The notes under the pieces were generated by a model. The model saw only the letters and a program-made list of their open reading frames with translations, did no database searches and was not told the origin of the DNA. Below are positions 16,380 through 26,684 of a stretch of 64,000 bases of DNA, piece by piece; positions within the stretch are counted from its first letter, which is position 1, and every line of letters begins with the position of its first letter. The stretch lies in NCBI RefSeq assembly GCF_019649055.1, contig NW_026570258.1:1-64000 (forward strand), read 5' to 3'. Origin of the DNA: Paramacrobiotus metropolitanus. Taxonomy: Eukaryota > Tardigrada > Eutardigrada > Parachela > Macrobiotidae. Position numbers and translations under genes: made by a program.

Positions 16380-18112
16380 GTCAGGTCGGCTCTAGTGGAG
16401 CCTTAAAAGTTTAATCAGTTAGAAAGAGAAAGTCGAACAATCTTCTGTGTGAAGATGTTCGGCAAAATCAGAAAATGTCTTTTTGTTCAGGAACTTCCAA
16501 GGGTCAGGATCGTCCGGTGAGATGTTGTTGTTGTTGTTGATGTGTCTGTTGGTGACTCAGTACACAGGGTATTAATATACAGTACAATGGTACAGTACAG
16601 TACGTAATAGTAGTACGGTGTAGTACGTCCTATATTACTGTGCTGACCAGTGTGACGTAACAGGTTAAGTGGTCTTGCACTTCTGCCTACGTCACGGAAT
16701 GCGAGCCGCGTGCAAAATTTACAAAAAACGATGAATCACGCCTATGTTAGGCTATGGGAACTTTCCCCTGCGCGCTGATTGGCTGCCTCTTAAGTACTGA
16801 TAAGCGGTCGTTATGACGTCACAAGGAAGTTCGAGAATTTTCGCGCTATTTCCCGCGAGAAAAACAAATTATTTTAGGTCGGCTAGAAAGTTTATCTAGT
16901 CGGATTTTGAAATTTTTAACCGTTAGAAATTAGTTTTGTTAATTAAGAAGATTTTCTGGTGGTCGAAACACCGTTAGAAATCAAAAATAAGAGAATTTCC
17001 GACCTGTTGCCGGTTAGCCTTTGTCTGACTGTCTAGACAGGTTCGTTGACCTAGCAGGTCGGTTCTCGACCAAAAGCAAAATTCCGAGTCGGTTTCTCCG
17101 TCGAAAATTACTTTTTAACCGTTAAAAAGTTCAGATATACGGCTAGAAATAGTTTTCTACCGCTAGAAAGTGAAATGCCGACCTAGTTTCGGCTAAAATC
17201 GACCTATAACCGTGACTTTACCAGTGTCGGTGTCGGTGTCGGTTCCGGTCGATTTCCTCCGTCCGAGGTCGGAAATCCGTCGTTTCCGAGCTGAAATCCG
17301 CGAGTAAAGTTGCGGGTCGCTGTTCAAAGCGAAGGTCCCCGTATGATTGGAGTAATCCTATCGCGCTGCAGACTCTCGTTCGAGTCTGATCCGTCAGTTG
17401 GGAGAAGAAAGGTCCGTGCTGTTGGGAAATGAGATTCCGCTCTTCAATGTGGAAGAGACCAAGGAACTGTGCTCACCAGCTGGGTAGGAATCACTTCAGT
17501 GATCCCCGTTTTCCTCAGCTGTAAGACGATGCGATCAATCCGATCAAAGTCAAGGGCAGAGATTGCTTCAGCAATCTATCTGACAGTGACTTTCAGGTTC
17601 CTCACAATTTCTCCGTGAATTGAGCCTTCACCGTCTCCTCAAAGGGTCCGTTGAAAGAAAACCAAACGATTCTGCTTACCATGTAACAGGCAAGCGCGAG
17701 GAGATCACGAGTGTGCTTTATTGTACAAATAAAGGAACAATGCTGCGTAATAGCAGGGAAAGCAAAACAAAGCACTGATGGCTAAACAAGCAAGTGAATG
17801 CTAGAAGAGCTCTTGAGCGTTCGTCAAGGCGTGAAAGAAGCAACTGGCGGCAAGCACGTGCTGTGTGCCATCAGCTGTGTGATGATGCGCAGACTGGACT
17901 CAATCCAACGCGAGCGTACGCTGAGTCATACAGCGAGAGAGGGACGAGAGAGCAAGTATGCTCAGTGTGTGCGCCGCATATATCCGCTTCAGCGGGTATG
18001 AGTGCAGTGCAGCAGCACACGTACGTACAGCGAGAGAGGCGGTATGGCAAGCATGAGTGCAGTACGTCCATGGTGGGCCGTATGCACCAGGCGCAGTCAT
18101 GTGCCTCTGACA
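16380..18112 (-). repeat. 5' LTR and leader region, boundaries unresolved
   Basis: Non-coding. From 16380 to about 17300 the CCGAC/GTCGG-rich composition of the element continues. It includes a (GTT)5 run at 16527-16541 and a GTAC-rich stretch at 16575-16630. From 17340 to 17640 there are four short perfect or near-perfect hairpins. On the minus strand TG at 18112 is a possible LTR start. I could not fix the LTR end or a primer-binding site because the other LTR is outside the window. Confidence 0.4.
17369..17624. other. String of short hairpins in retroelement leader/LTR
   Basis: Seen directly: CAGACTC-TCGTTC-GAGTCTG at 17369-17388; ATCACT-TC-AGTGAT at 17490-17503; AGATTGC-TTCA-GCAATCT at 17560-17577; and a near-perfect CTCAcAATT...AATTGAG at 17601-17624. 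They are spaced about 40-100 bases apart. Possible RNA packaging or LTR control structures. Confidence 0.5.
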
Positions 18113-20156
18113 GGTAGATCCCTGAAATGTTGATTGACAAAGTAAGACAGTGGCATCCTGAACTGAAAAATTTTTTAGGTCATCATTTAATGAATCTAGA
18201 AGCAATTTGAATAAGAAATGCTTGCATAAAGCTGTCCACAAAGCCAGTAGACTATTTCAAGCTTTGTTGCATATACTGGCAAATAGGATTCTCAAGTACA
18301 TAGCTCCTGTTCGCTTTAATCATTGGAGCTTCAGAGCAAACGAAACGGCACTTTTTGATAGCAAAGCAGTGTTCAGGCTGATTACTGCTATCTCCTAAAA
18401 TTAAGAGCTAAGAAATTGACGTTGGTGTAGATATGCTGCATGAACGCAGTTCTGTGATCCCCGGTTAACCTTAAGTCTCTCCCAGCAGTTAAGATAGTTA
18501 GGTACATTAACATATATGCCGAAGCGGGGCCGCAGTGTCTCACTTCTCGGTATGTACGAGAACATGATGCGGTCATAATACTTATGTAGTATAATGGATG
18601 TTCTAGCGTTCTTTCGCAATTCCTCTAAGTGCAAAGTTCACTGTTCGTAACTTTAAGCATCTTCACTCTAATTATTCCGCATCTTTATTAATAATCGCAC
18701 AAGTTCTGGTAATAAAGAAAGAAATACGCTATCACTCTAATTAGACACATTTGCTAACGTGAAATATCCAGATCTTCCCGTGAAACGAAGAACAGGTACG
18801 TAAAACTGCAGCGCATTTCGAAACTATGCAATATTTGGAAAACGGAAGTACCTAATATTTTTTGAAATCGCTAAACTGGCGTATTACAAATGAAACTGTT
18901 CCTGCAGATTCAGTTCCTATCGAATTTTTTGAAGTTTCTCAACAATTAAGCAAGCCGACTGTGGTAAGAATGCACCATTTCTAATTTCATTTTTTAAAAA
19001 CATCGCAAACAATTTATTGGGTTGGTAATTATCTACTGAGCGAATGCAAGTGTAAAGTTACAACCTAACCATTCTAAAAAAAAGGATCGCTTGAAGTTAC
19101 TTTCTACTGGAAGTCGCAGTTTCCGATGGTTTCATTAGACGGCCAGCTGCAACAGCAAAAAATATTGTATGCTAAGCGGCGACCACCGTGAAATCACAAA
19201 AACTACTTTTTATGGAATCGAGCCAGTTTTCGTCGGTGTTAAAAACTAAAATTTAATGGTATTTGTATGCGTACGAGCATGCCTATGTGCATACAACAAA
19301 GCACAGAACTGCACACCTTTGTCGAAACTATGCTGGAAGAAGCAAAATCCACATCCGGTGGTTTCTCATTTTAATTTCAGCGGTAACCACGCCAGCCGTT
19401 GTCGAAAACAGTCGATTATTTGAAGAAACGGAGGCATACAAGTATAATAATTTTATTATTTGTTTGCAATAGGCCATAGTCACCCTTAAAGTATGGGTCT
19501 GTATGACAGCATACTAATTTGATTGTAATAACTGAATGCTATGTAGTATGCCCGGTGCCGAATTTCATAAAACTCTTACTTGCATACACGCGACATCATT
19601 GTGGCGCCTTTTTTGCCAATTGTTTGACACTTTTCACAGGTTTTCTAATATTTTCTGTCATTTTTAGAATAATTTCTCATTTTTACGCAAAAAAACATGA
19701 CCGCCTATATCAAAAGTGGCAGTCGATTTTCGACTGACCCTTTTTGTCCAATTTCCAGTAGAATTTCTGCAGCGGCTAAGCCGTTTACAGTAATACAGAA
19801 TGTACGTGTACCCGATGATACTTTTTAAATCAACTTTCAGGTTGCTCATTAATTTGGCGTAGATCCATCAAGGCTAGGCCCATCGTCGAGGTTTACGGAA
19901 AGTTACAGAAAATGAATTCACCAAAACAAGGAACATAAGTTGAATAAATTAATGTGAATAATATAAATTGACAAAGATGATTTGGAGTAGGCTACGCCAA
20001 CCGTTAGCGAAGCGTCAGTTATTTTGGCGTCAGTTATTTTAAACAGCCACTGTTTACTAACATTATAATCACGAGCCGGTGTGCGATGTATATCGTGTGG
20101 TATGCGTTTTTGAACTGTGATTGGTAGCCATATTTTTACTGAATCGGCTTTTTTTA
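18113..20156. other. No gene recognised
   Basis: AT-rich sequence with only short chance ORFs. A first exon of the F-box gene could lie here, because a TTTTTTTAG acceptor-like site ends at 20157, but none could be identified. Confidence 0.5.
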
Positions 20157-20205
20157 GGTGGAGCACTCAGTTGAGTCCGTGGCCAAATTTCCACTCACAG
20201 ATCCA

Positions 20206-23200
20206 ATGCCCGAATCTCAGCCTCCATTCCGGCCGTTCCGGCGCCTGCTGTCTGACCCGTACCAGATGAGTTACCAGAACACTGTTGCTATCTGGGACAA
20301 GCGTGACATGTTGCTGGGATTTATTCAAGACATCAACGGAGCCCAAGCGTTTGTCGATTTTGACTCGAAGAAGGTCGGAGCCAAGTGGATCGATGCAGCT
20401 TATCTCTATCCGATGCCATGGTATAACCATCACGAGAATATGAAGCGCCACAAACCCGTTTACGCGGCACTCCGTGACGAGGACGACGGTCCGTTCCGGT
20501 TTCAGTTGGTTTCTGTAATCCAACCTTTTGCGGCATGTAAGAGGTGCTATATGTATTACGTCAAGGCGTATACCGAAAACGGTGACTGTCGCATCGAACT
20601 GATCGATAATCGTCAGACCCTCGGTCTGGAGTGGTTCACCGAGCCAACGATGGTGCAGCGCAACAGGTGGCTGTTGTATGCGAAATATATCATTCCCTTT
20701 GCCATGGCGGACCGGGTCCTCAGCGAACCAGCCGACAAATCGCGGCTGATTAAGCATTTTCGCGATGTGTTTGAGGACGATCAGGCGCTGAATAAGCTGA
20801 CGGACTGCTGCCGGTTTCACCTGCGTATCGAAGCGGGTAGCTGTATGTTTGTCGTCATCAGCGTCGGAACGAGCGCGGAGGCGCAGCAGATGACGATTAC
20901 AAAGCTGCGGACAATGTTGGACAGGCATCTGGCGACCCGGACAGGTTTGCTGCCAATTTGTTTAGATAATGGCGCTACCAGCGATTGCAGCAGGACTGAT
21001 ATCAGTACGGCAGGTATGCATTAATTACTTGACTGGTTTGATCAGTAAAGAACGGCTTGGGCGGCATCTAGGTGCAGATTGTGCTTCGTGTGGTCTGCGG
21101 TCGTTATCTACACTGAACGAAGGAATGCCTTGTTCGATTTACACCATTGTACAATTTTCGCGCATACAATTAAGGGATTTGGCGCGATACATAGCACCAA
21201 ATTCGTGTACATCCACGGGAACGTTCGCTGTCGCGCACTCCTAAACACTTTTTTGCATTGCTTTATGGTATTTTGTAGCCAAAAGATTTGTATACATAGG
21301 CGTGAAATCCGTTTTTGCGCGCAACATCCGGTTCGGAATTTATGGCTGTTAGAAAATTCCAAAACGTTTAAATGCATTCAGGTGTACCAAAAGTCTCATT
21401 ATGGACCGATCCCTTTCAAGTTTTGCACGTAAATGCGCATAACCATGAAGATCGTTCTTACACCGATCCACTGTTCTAGGATGTTTTTAAAATTTTAAAA
21501 TGAACTTCAAAAATTTTAAAATTCATTTTAAAATTCGAAAAAAATTGTGGAAGTCTGGATCCGTGTAAGAACGATCTTCATGGTTATGTGCATTTAGGTG
21601 CAAAATGAAAGGATCGATCCATATGAACTTTACAATCCAACTAAATTCTAACAGCCATTTGGCTACACAATGTCAAAAAGCAACCCAAAAAAGTATTTGG
21701 AAATGCGCGAAAGCGAATATTCCCGCGTATGTACACAAAATTGGTGCTATGTACCGGGCCAAACCCCTTAATAATCGTACGAATATATCACAATTCAGCT
21801 GGTCGAATCCAGTATCTGTGTTTAGAAGTCGTGCTTGGTGATCTGCCTCATTGGATATTCGGAGAGATTTTTTGCTATCTGGATCTGCACTCAAAGATGA
21901 AGATCAAGCGGTACGTTTTAACAATTTTAAGAAGACGCGACGACTCTATCGTCGCGCCTCGAATGCCACAGAGTTTGTGTACGGGAAATCAGCGCAAGGG
22001 CAGCTTGGGAACAGATACGGACGACTTCGTACATGTTAAAGTGCTCTGTTAAAGGTTTTTTGCTTGTATCCGCAGTATCCCCATGCAACACACGGTATCC
22101 TCTACGTATGCCTTACGCACCTTCACAATTTTTTGAATTCATTTTGTTTGTTGCCGTATCCCACCGTATCTCTGCAGTAAACTTTATCCCACAGCCAAAT
22201 ATTTTGTGATTTACGAAAAATAAACATTACTTTACCACCGCCTTTGAAGTTTAAAAGGAAAACTTTGGTCGTGCTCAAGCAGTTTACCGTTGCTGGGACA
22301 AGACCTTTGTGCTAGACAGGTTCACCGATGCTACTTCATACTTCTTATATGTGTAACGAAAGCAGTGAGTGTTCACTTAAGAACGTCGTGAACCCATGCC
22401 GTGTCTCCTTGGCATTCCGGTGCGCGTTTCAGTTCACAGTTTCGTCAAATGACGTCATACGTTTACATCTTGTCATGGTTTGTAGAGTGTGCGCATTATG
22501 GCACGCACTGTTGAGCAGTCCCCGTACAACGACACACATTCGAGTATGCTTGGACAGTCTGAACAGAGAAACCAAGTCTGACAACATCAACTGCTTCAGA
22601 GCGGTAGCGCTGCTCACGCGCACCATCAACGCAGCGACCAAGAGTTTGACGATAATAACGAGCTCCCTCGGCCACAACGTGCTACTTATGATTTGGTTGC
22701 TGGACGCCATGGAAGCCGTGGGGGTTTACGTGCCCCTTATAGTATTGAAGGACTATGTCATCGACACCATTAATGCGGCAAATACCGACGATAAGTTCCG
22801 CTTGGAACATTCTGTGATGATCGAAGCACTGATGTTTAAGGACCGCTGTGACAGGGTGGTGCTGCACAACTGGAAAATCAGTCGTCTGTTTGGTGGACCA
22901 TTGTATCAAATTTTTGCCGATAATGATGGATTTACGAGGCTGCATCCCTTGCCAGCACGGGAAAAGGCTTTAATGCAATCTCTCCGGTGGGACCATACGC
23001 TGCGTATTGATCTGCTGGAGATCAGAATGCCGCGGGTCATTTTGAACTGTCGCGATGGCCAACCGCATATGGTCAGCCGTTTCATGTGGGCCGTCAACGA
23101 AAATTTTCCGTCGGTTACGGACGAAATGCAGGCAAAGGTCAAGGCTGTTTACAGTCGTTGGACGCGAGATCTACTCTATCCTTCTGAATGGGAGACTGTT

Positions 23201-23221
23201 CGCAGCTACCTATCACTGTAA
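20206..23221 (+). CDS. F-box protein with N-terminal Tudor/SH3-like domain, three exons
   Basis: Exons 20206-21013, 21826-21910 and 22486-23221. Introns are GT-AG, and the phases (1 then 2) match at both junctions. From the first ATG (20206) the product is 542 residues. The frame is open back to an acceptor-like TTTTTTTAG, so an upstream coding exon is possible. Residues about 25-72 form a small beta domain (Gly-Phe-Ile-Gln-Asp-Ile...Phe-Val-Asp-Phe-Asp...Trp-Ile) resembling a Tudor/SH3-like fold. Residues about 271-310 are a canonical F-box starting LGDLPHWIF and ending in a VCALWHALL segment; the second intron cuts inside it. Expected role: substrate adaptor of an SCF ubiquitin ligase through Skp1. 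The C-terminal 230 residues probably bind substrate, but no repeat was recognised. I associate this architecture with expanded tardigrade families (memory-based). Confidence 0.85.
21147..21797. mobile_element. Palindromic (foldback/MITE-like) element in intron 1 of the F-box gene
   Basis: The two halves are imperfect inverted copies around a centre near 21500. Examples: ACATAGCACCAA on the left (21189) against TTGGTGCTATGT on the right (21741), and AACCATGAAGATCGTTCTTA on the left (21440) against its complement at 21565. The centre is rich in AAAATTTTAAAA. It is non-coding and about 650 bp. Exact ends and target duplication were not resolved. A related single stretch (TTGGTGCCATGTACCG) lies at 24709. 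Confidence 0.75.
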
Positions 23222-24806
23222 GCACCCACACTGGAAACTCAGTATCGCAGAAACAAAAACATGCAGCGTTTAATTTTGCGAAAAAAATGAGAAAATTTTT
23301 CGCGCCCTCCCTAATACATCGTACGGATTTGAATGGCGATACTTGCTGAACGTTTTGCCCTAGTAGAGCGAATACAAAGTATCTGAGTAGATTACCTTTC
23401 GGAAACGTTCTGCCTGAATCGTTCTCCGGACATTTTGGACAGTTGCACATGCATACATACCGATTAAAACAGTTGTCAACGGTGGAGAGCATTAAAGATA
23501 CTTCTATTGCAGTAATTACAAAATAATAACAATGTTAGATTCTATAGAATCTGATATTATTGTGTTAACATAACATTGGCATACGTTTTAAAGGTTCAGT
23601 GGGTTTCTCTCAGACGGAACACCTCGTTCATGGGTGGACGTCAATCTGGCACAAGTGGAAATTGCCGAACTGAGCAAAATGGCACTATATGGAATCAGCG
23701 AAGTATTCACGGCCCACCAGTAATCACCATAATGCCCACCCGCAAAATGTGGACGGAGCACTAGTAAAGTAGGTCGGCTCAAGTGGGCTTAAAGGTCTGC
23801 TTTGAGGGCCGTCGCTTAAATGTGGTATTGGTAGAAGCAGCTATTACCAAATCGGGTACAAACCGAATTTTTTTTGTGGTACTCTGCAGTCATTCTAAAA
23901 AATAATATTGTTCGTTTAATTATTCGAATGTTTTAAATTATCGTCCTACGCAATTATGCCGTACCAGGTATGTTGCCGCTCTTTAAAGGTCACCTTATTC
24001 TTCTGTCGTAACAGTTCCGGGATCTGTGTGACGGTTTCAAAGCAGATAGTTGTGAGAAACAATTATACATTTGCGAGCCTTTTGGGCTATGCTGATTTAG
24101 TGGTCTTGTCGGATTTTCGGTTTGTTGTGCGTTTTTTTCTACACAAATTTCGCGGGGTGGCCGATCACGTTATACAAAGTACATCTGATTCTTAATATTT
24201 CTAGAGTATCTGTCGCCAACATCTGAGGAGCGCTGTGTATTAGAGCTCATGAAATGGTGCTTAGCCGATTCATTACAGTATAGTTTCTCGTATGATGCGT
24301 ATTCTTTTGATCCCCTTACCAAGAGTTTCCTGTGCAGATTTAACGAAAGCCGGCCATGTGGTTTCTGAATCTGATCCCCTTTAGTGTTCATAAAATGCCT
24401 GGATAGGACAAATACCCTGTGTGCTTAAAAATGCTCGTGTTTGTTTTAATATCCCTGTAAAAATTTAGAACATTCTATAACTTGGGTTTAGTTCGGATTC
24501 GATCGTATTGACAGTTGTGCAACGTTTATAGCATATTTTCAAAAGATTGAATGGAAACGTGAACTTTAGCCACTACACTGCCTTTAAACTTTTGTCTATT
24601 TTAATTCATCAAATCTCAGCAACCGGAACCGGCGGCTTTTGGCAGTAAAATTATATAAAACATAACAAAAACATGCTTGGAAGTCCGGAAAACTGAATGT
24701 AAACGTATTTGGTGCCATGTACCGCTAGATTAATTCACCTTTAATCCGCGATTGCGTCTGACACAGTCAAACCAGCCAGCCGCTTTTAAGAATAGTACAC
24801 TGCGCT
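23222..24806. other. Intergenic, no gene recognised
   Basis: Only short chance ORFs. A fragment resembling the intron-1 palindromic element occurs at about 24700-24740. Confidence 0.5.
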
Positions 24807-25184
24807 TCAACCAAGAAACCAGTTGCCTTCCGGCTTCGGCAAACGAGCCCGTGAGGACGGAACACTATCCAGTGTTCTCAGGTGCCGCATACTGGCGATG
24901 GGGCCAAATGGACTGTGGTAAAAACGCGGCGTAGCTGGAAGACGTGGCGATGCGGTGGAGCGGAGATTTTCATTGACATGGATGTCGTGTACGGGTTTTT
25001 GGATCTTCGGCAACGGTCGTTCTCTCCATCCGCCAAACAGCGGACCGGTTTTTTCCAGTGGAGGATACTCCGCCAGTTTAATATACAACGGAAAAATACC
25101 TTTATAGGTATAGCGCGGAATCGGTAACGGTGCGCCAATTGCCATATTTCCGGCAGTGAAAATCAATACTAGCAGAGATAACAT
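24807..25184 (-). CDS. Small secreted protein, NWFLG family, copy 1
   Basis: 125 residues, one exon. The start is the ATG at 25184, about 90 bases after a TATA box. An N-terminal signal peptide (Leu/Ile-rich, about 18 residues) ends at Ala/Gly-Ala-Pro. The mature part has Pro-Ile-Pro near the N-terminus, a GPLFGGW segment, a Lys-x-Gln-Lys-Pro segment, a PRFY-(H/Y)-(S/T)-PFG block, a R-x-LR-T-L block and the exact C-terminus EGNWFLG. Three other copies lie at 40.8-41.0, 44.5-44.8 and 47.9-48.3 kb. It has few Cys, so it is not a disulfide-rich toxin type. The terminal Gly could be an amidation donor. Function unknown. Confidence 0.75.
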   Translation of the reverse strand: MLSLLVLIFTAGNMAIGAPLPIPRYTYKGIFPLYIKLAEYPPLEKTGPLFGGWRERPLPKIQKPVHDIHVNENLRSTASPRLPATPRFYHSPFGPIASMRHLRTLDSVPSSRARLPKPEGNWFLG

Positions 25185-25267
25185 AGTTCAACGGTATTCT
25201 TAGTGGTACGACACAGTACATTAGACTTCACACCAACCTACTTAATCGAAAAATGTAGAGCATGTTT

Positions 25268-25282
25268 AGGTTTTATAGCTTA
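25268..25282 (-). promoter_or_regulatory. TATA box of secreted-protein copy 1
   Basis: GCTATAAAAC on the minus strand, about 90 bases before the ATG at 25184. The other three copies have TATA-like boxes at a matching distance. Confidence 0.55.
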
Positions 25283-25299
25283 TATGTTTGGGATACAAT

Positions 25300-26684
25300 C
25301 GTACTGTTTCATTCTGTACGCACGGATACCAAGGTTCTTATAATTTTCTTAATTGATGATCGATACTTTTGTTTCTGCATGTGATGCAGGATTGATTTGG
25401 ACGATGTAGAGTAAAGTGGAGAATTACAGCTGTTGGGGAATTACTCTGGGCTTTCCTGGGGGCATGACTGGTTCGGCACACCCGCAGCTACGGAACAGAC
25501 TGATCGGGTGTACACTCATTGATGATTCATAAGTTAAATACCACCAATAAAATGTCTAAATTTGGTGCGTTCTGGAAGAGCTTAAACAGCCTTGTAAAAT
25601 ACTACGAACGTCAGACCGCGCTACAACCATGATCAAACAGTCATAATGTCTTGTGTTATATCTATAATCATTATGTTTGCAAAAATTAATGCCCCGTCAT
25701 ACGCAAGATAAACGATGCTTCACAATTTAATTTACAAACGGCGCTTTACAAACCGAAATCTGTAGTACAACAGTAGGTTACTAAATTGCTGGCACATGAT
25801 GCGCAATAAAAAGCGCTAAGTTACTGTATTTGCATCCCGTTACGAGTACTAGTACTAGTTTAAATACCGATAGTTGGCCACCCCGTTTAATAGTTTAATA
25901 GTTTCATCTCGGTAGCAGGTAACCCATTAACCTGCTGCGTTTTGCATACACAGCATGGGAATTTAAACCTGGCCGAACACACAGCACACGCTCATTACCA
26001 AACTCCGCTACAGAAGGCATATGATACAACACAGCTCAGAATTGCAGCATTATTAGACCCATGCACTGGCACACTGGACAGTGGCTAAGCACTGACTGTG
26101 ACCGCTACCACTAAACTGTCAAAGACAAAGCGGAAAGCAGTGCCTTAGTGTTTGTTCGTATGGCATGATTACTGCATGTATACGTGATCTTCTCCCGGTA
26201 TGTATTTATTGCTGCTGTAGTTTCCTCATGCTTTAAGGACGTTTGTATCTTCATAAAATTTCTAGACTACTTACTCTCAATCATTTGAATCATTAATCAC
26301 TCGACTCTTCATAAAGTAGCGAATATGGTATCAGAAATAAATAGGTGACCTTTGTTGATTTGAGAGTCCTCGAGAACTTCCTGCACAGGGCTCGAATAGA
26401 AAAGCACTTGTTTGCGCAGTATGTATTAATTACTAATAAATCGACCACCACGCACGCTTTTTTGGTTCTACTGTACCGGCAGCGCGGTTAGTGTTAAAAA
26501 CTTATAGTTGTAAACTGAGCACTTCAATAACCATAAGAACAAGCTAGCCGTAGCGCGTTGGGAAACCGCATGCGATGACGACGAAAATTAAACGAACTTT
26601 TCTTGTTTTATCTCTTTAGGCAGCTCCCTTGATGAATTTACAGCTAGTCTAGTTTTAAAAATTTCGATATCGGTACAGTTCCAA
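25300..26684. other. Intergenic, no gene recognised
   Basis: AT-rich, no supported coding sequence on either strand. Confidence 0.5.

Larger units (their letters stand above)
1..18112 (-). mobile_element. Giant Ty3/gypsy-type LTR retroelement, 3' end off window
   Basis: The minus strand carries, in order, leader, upstream coiled-coil ORFs, Gag, protease, RT-RNase H-integrase and extra 3' ORFs. The order protease, RT, RNase H, integrase is that of Ty3/gypsy (Metaviridae). More than 16 kb of element is present and coding still continues at base 1, so the whole element must exceed 17 kb. Frames along the element, counted from the first ORF, run 0, +1, 0, then 2, 1, 0, then 2, 1, 0, 0, 1. This means either a cascade of frameshifts or repeated indels. 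The right boundary is uncertain: element-like composition (frequent CCGAC/GTCGG) stops near 17.3 kb, and a TG start at 18112 (minus) is only a candidate LTR end. The second LTR is not in the window. Confidence 0.9.

Noticed and set aside
16540-17215. Primer-binding site next to the 5' LTR
   Set aside because: Several TGG-containing strings were considered, including TGGTAAAGTCACGG on the minus strand near 17220; without the second LTR none can be tied to an LTR end.
17794-18117. 107-codon plus-strand frame after the retroelement
   Set aside because: Arg/Ser-rich, no start context, overlapping frames on both strands; more likely LTR or flank.
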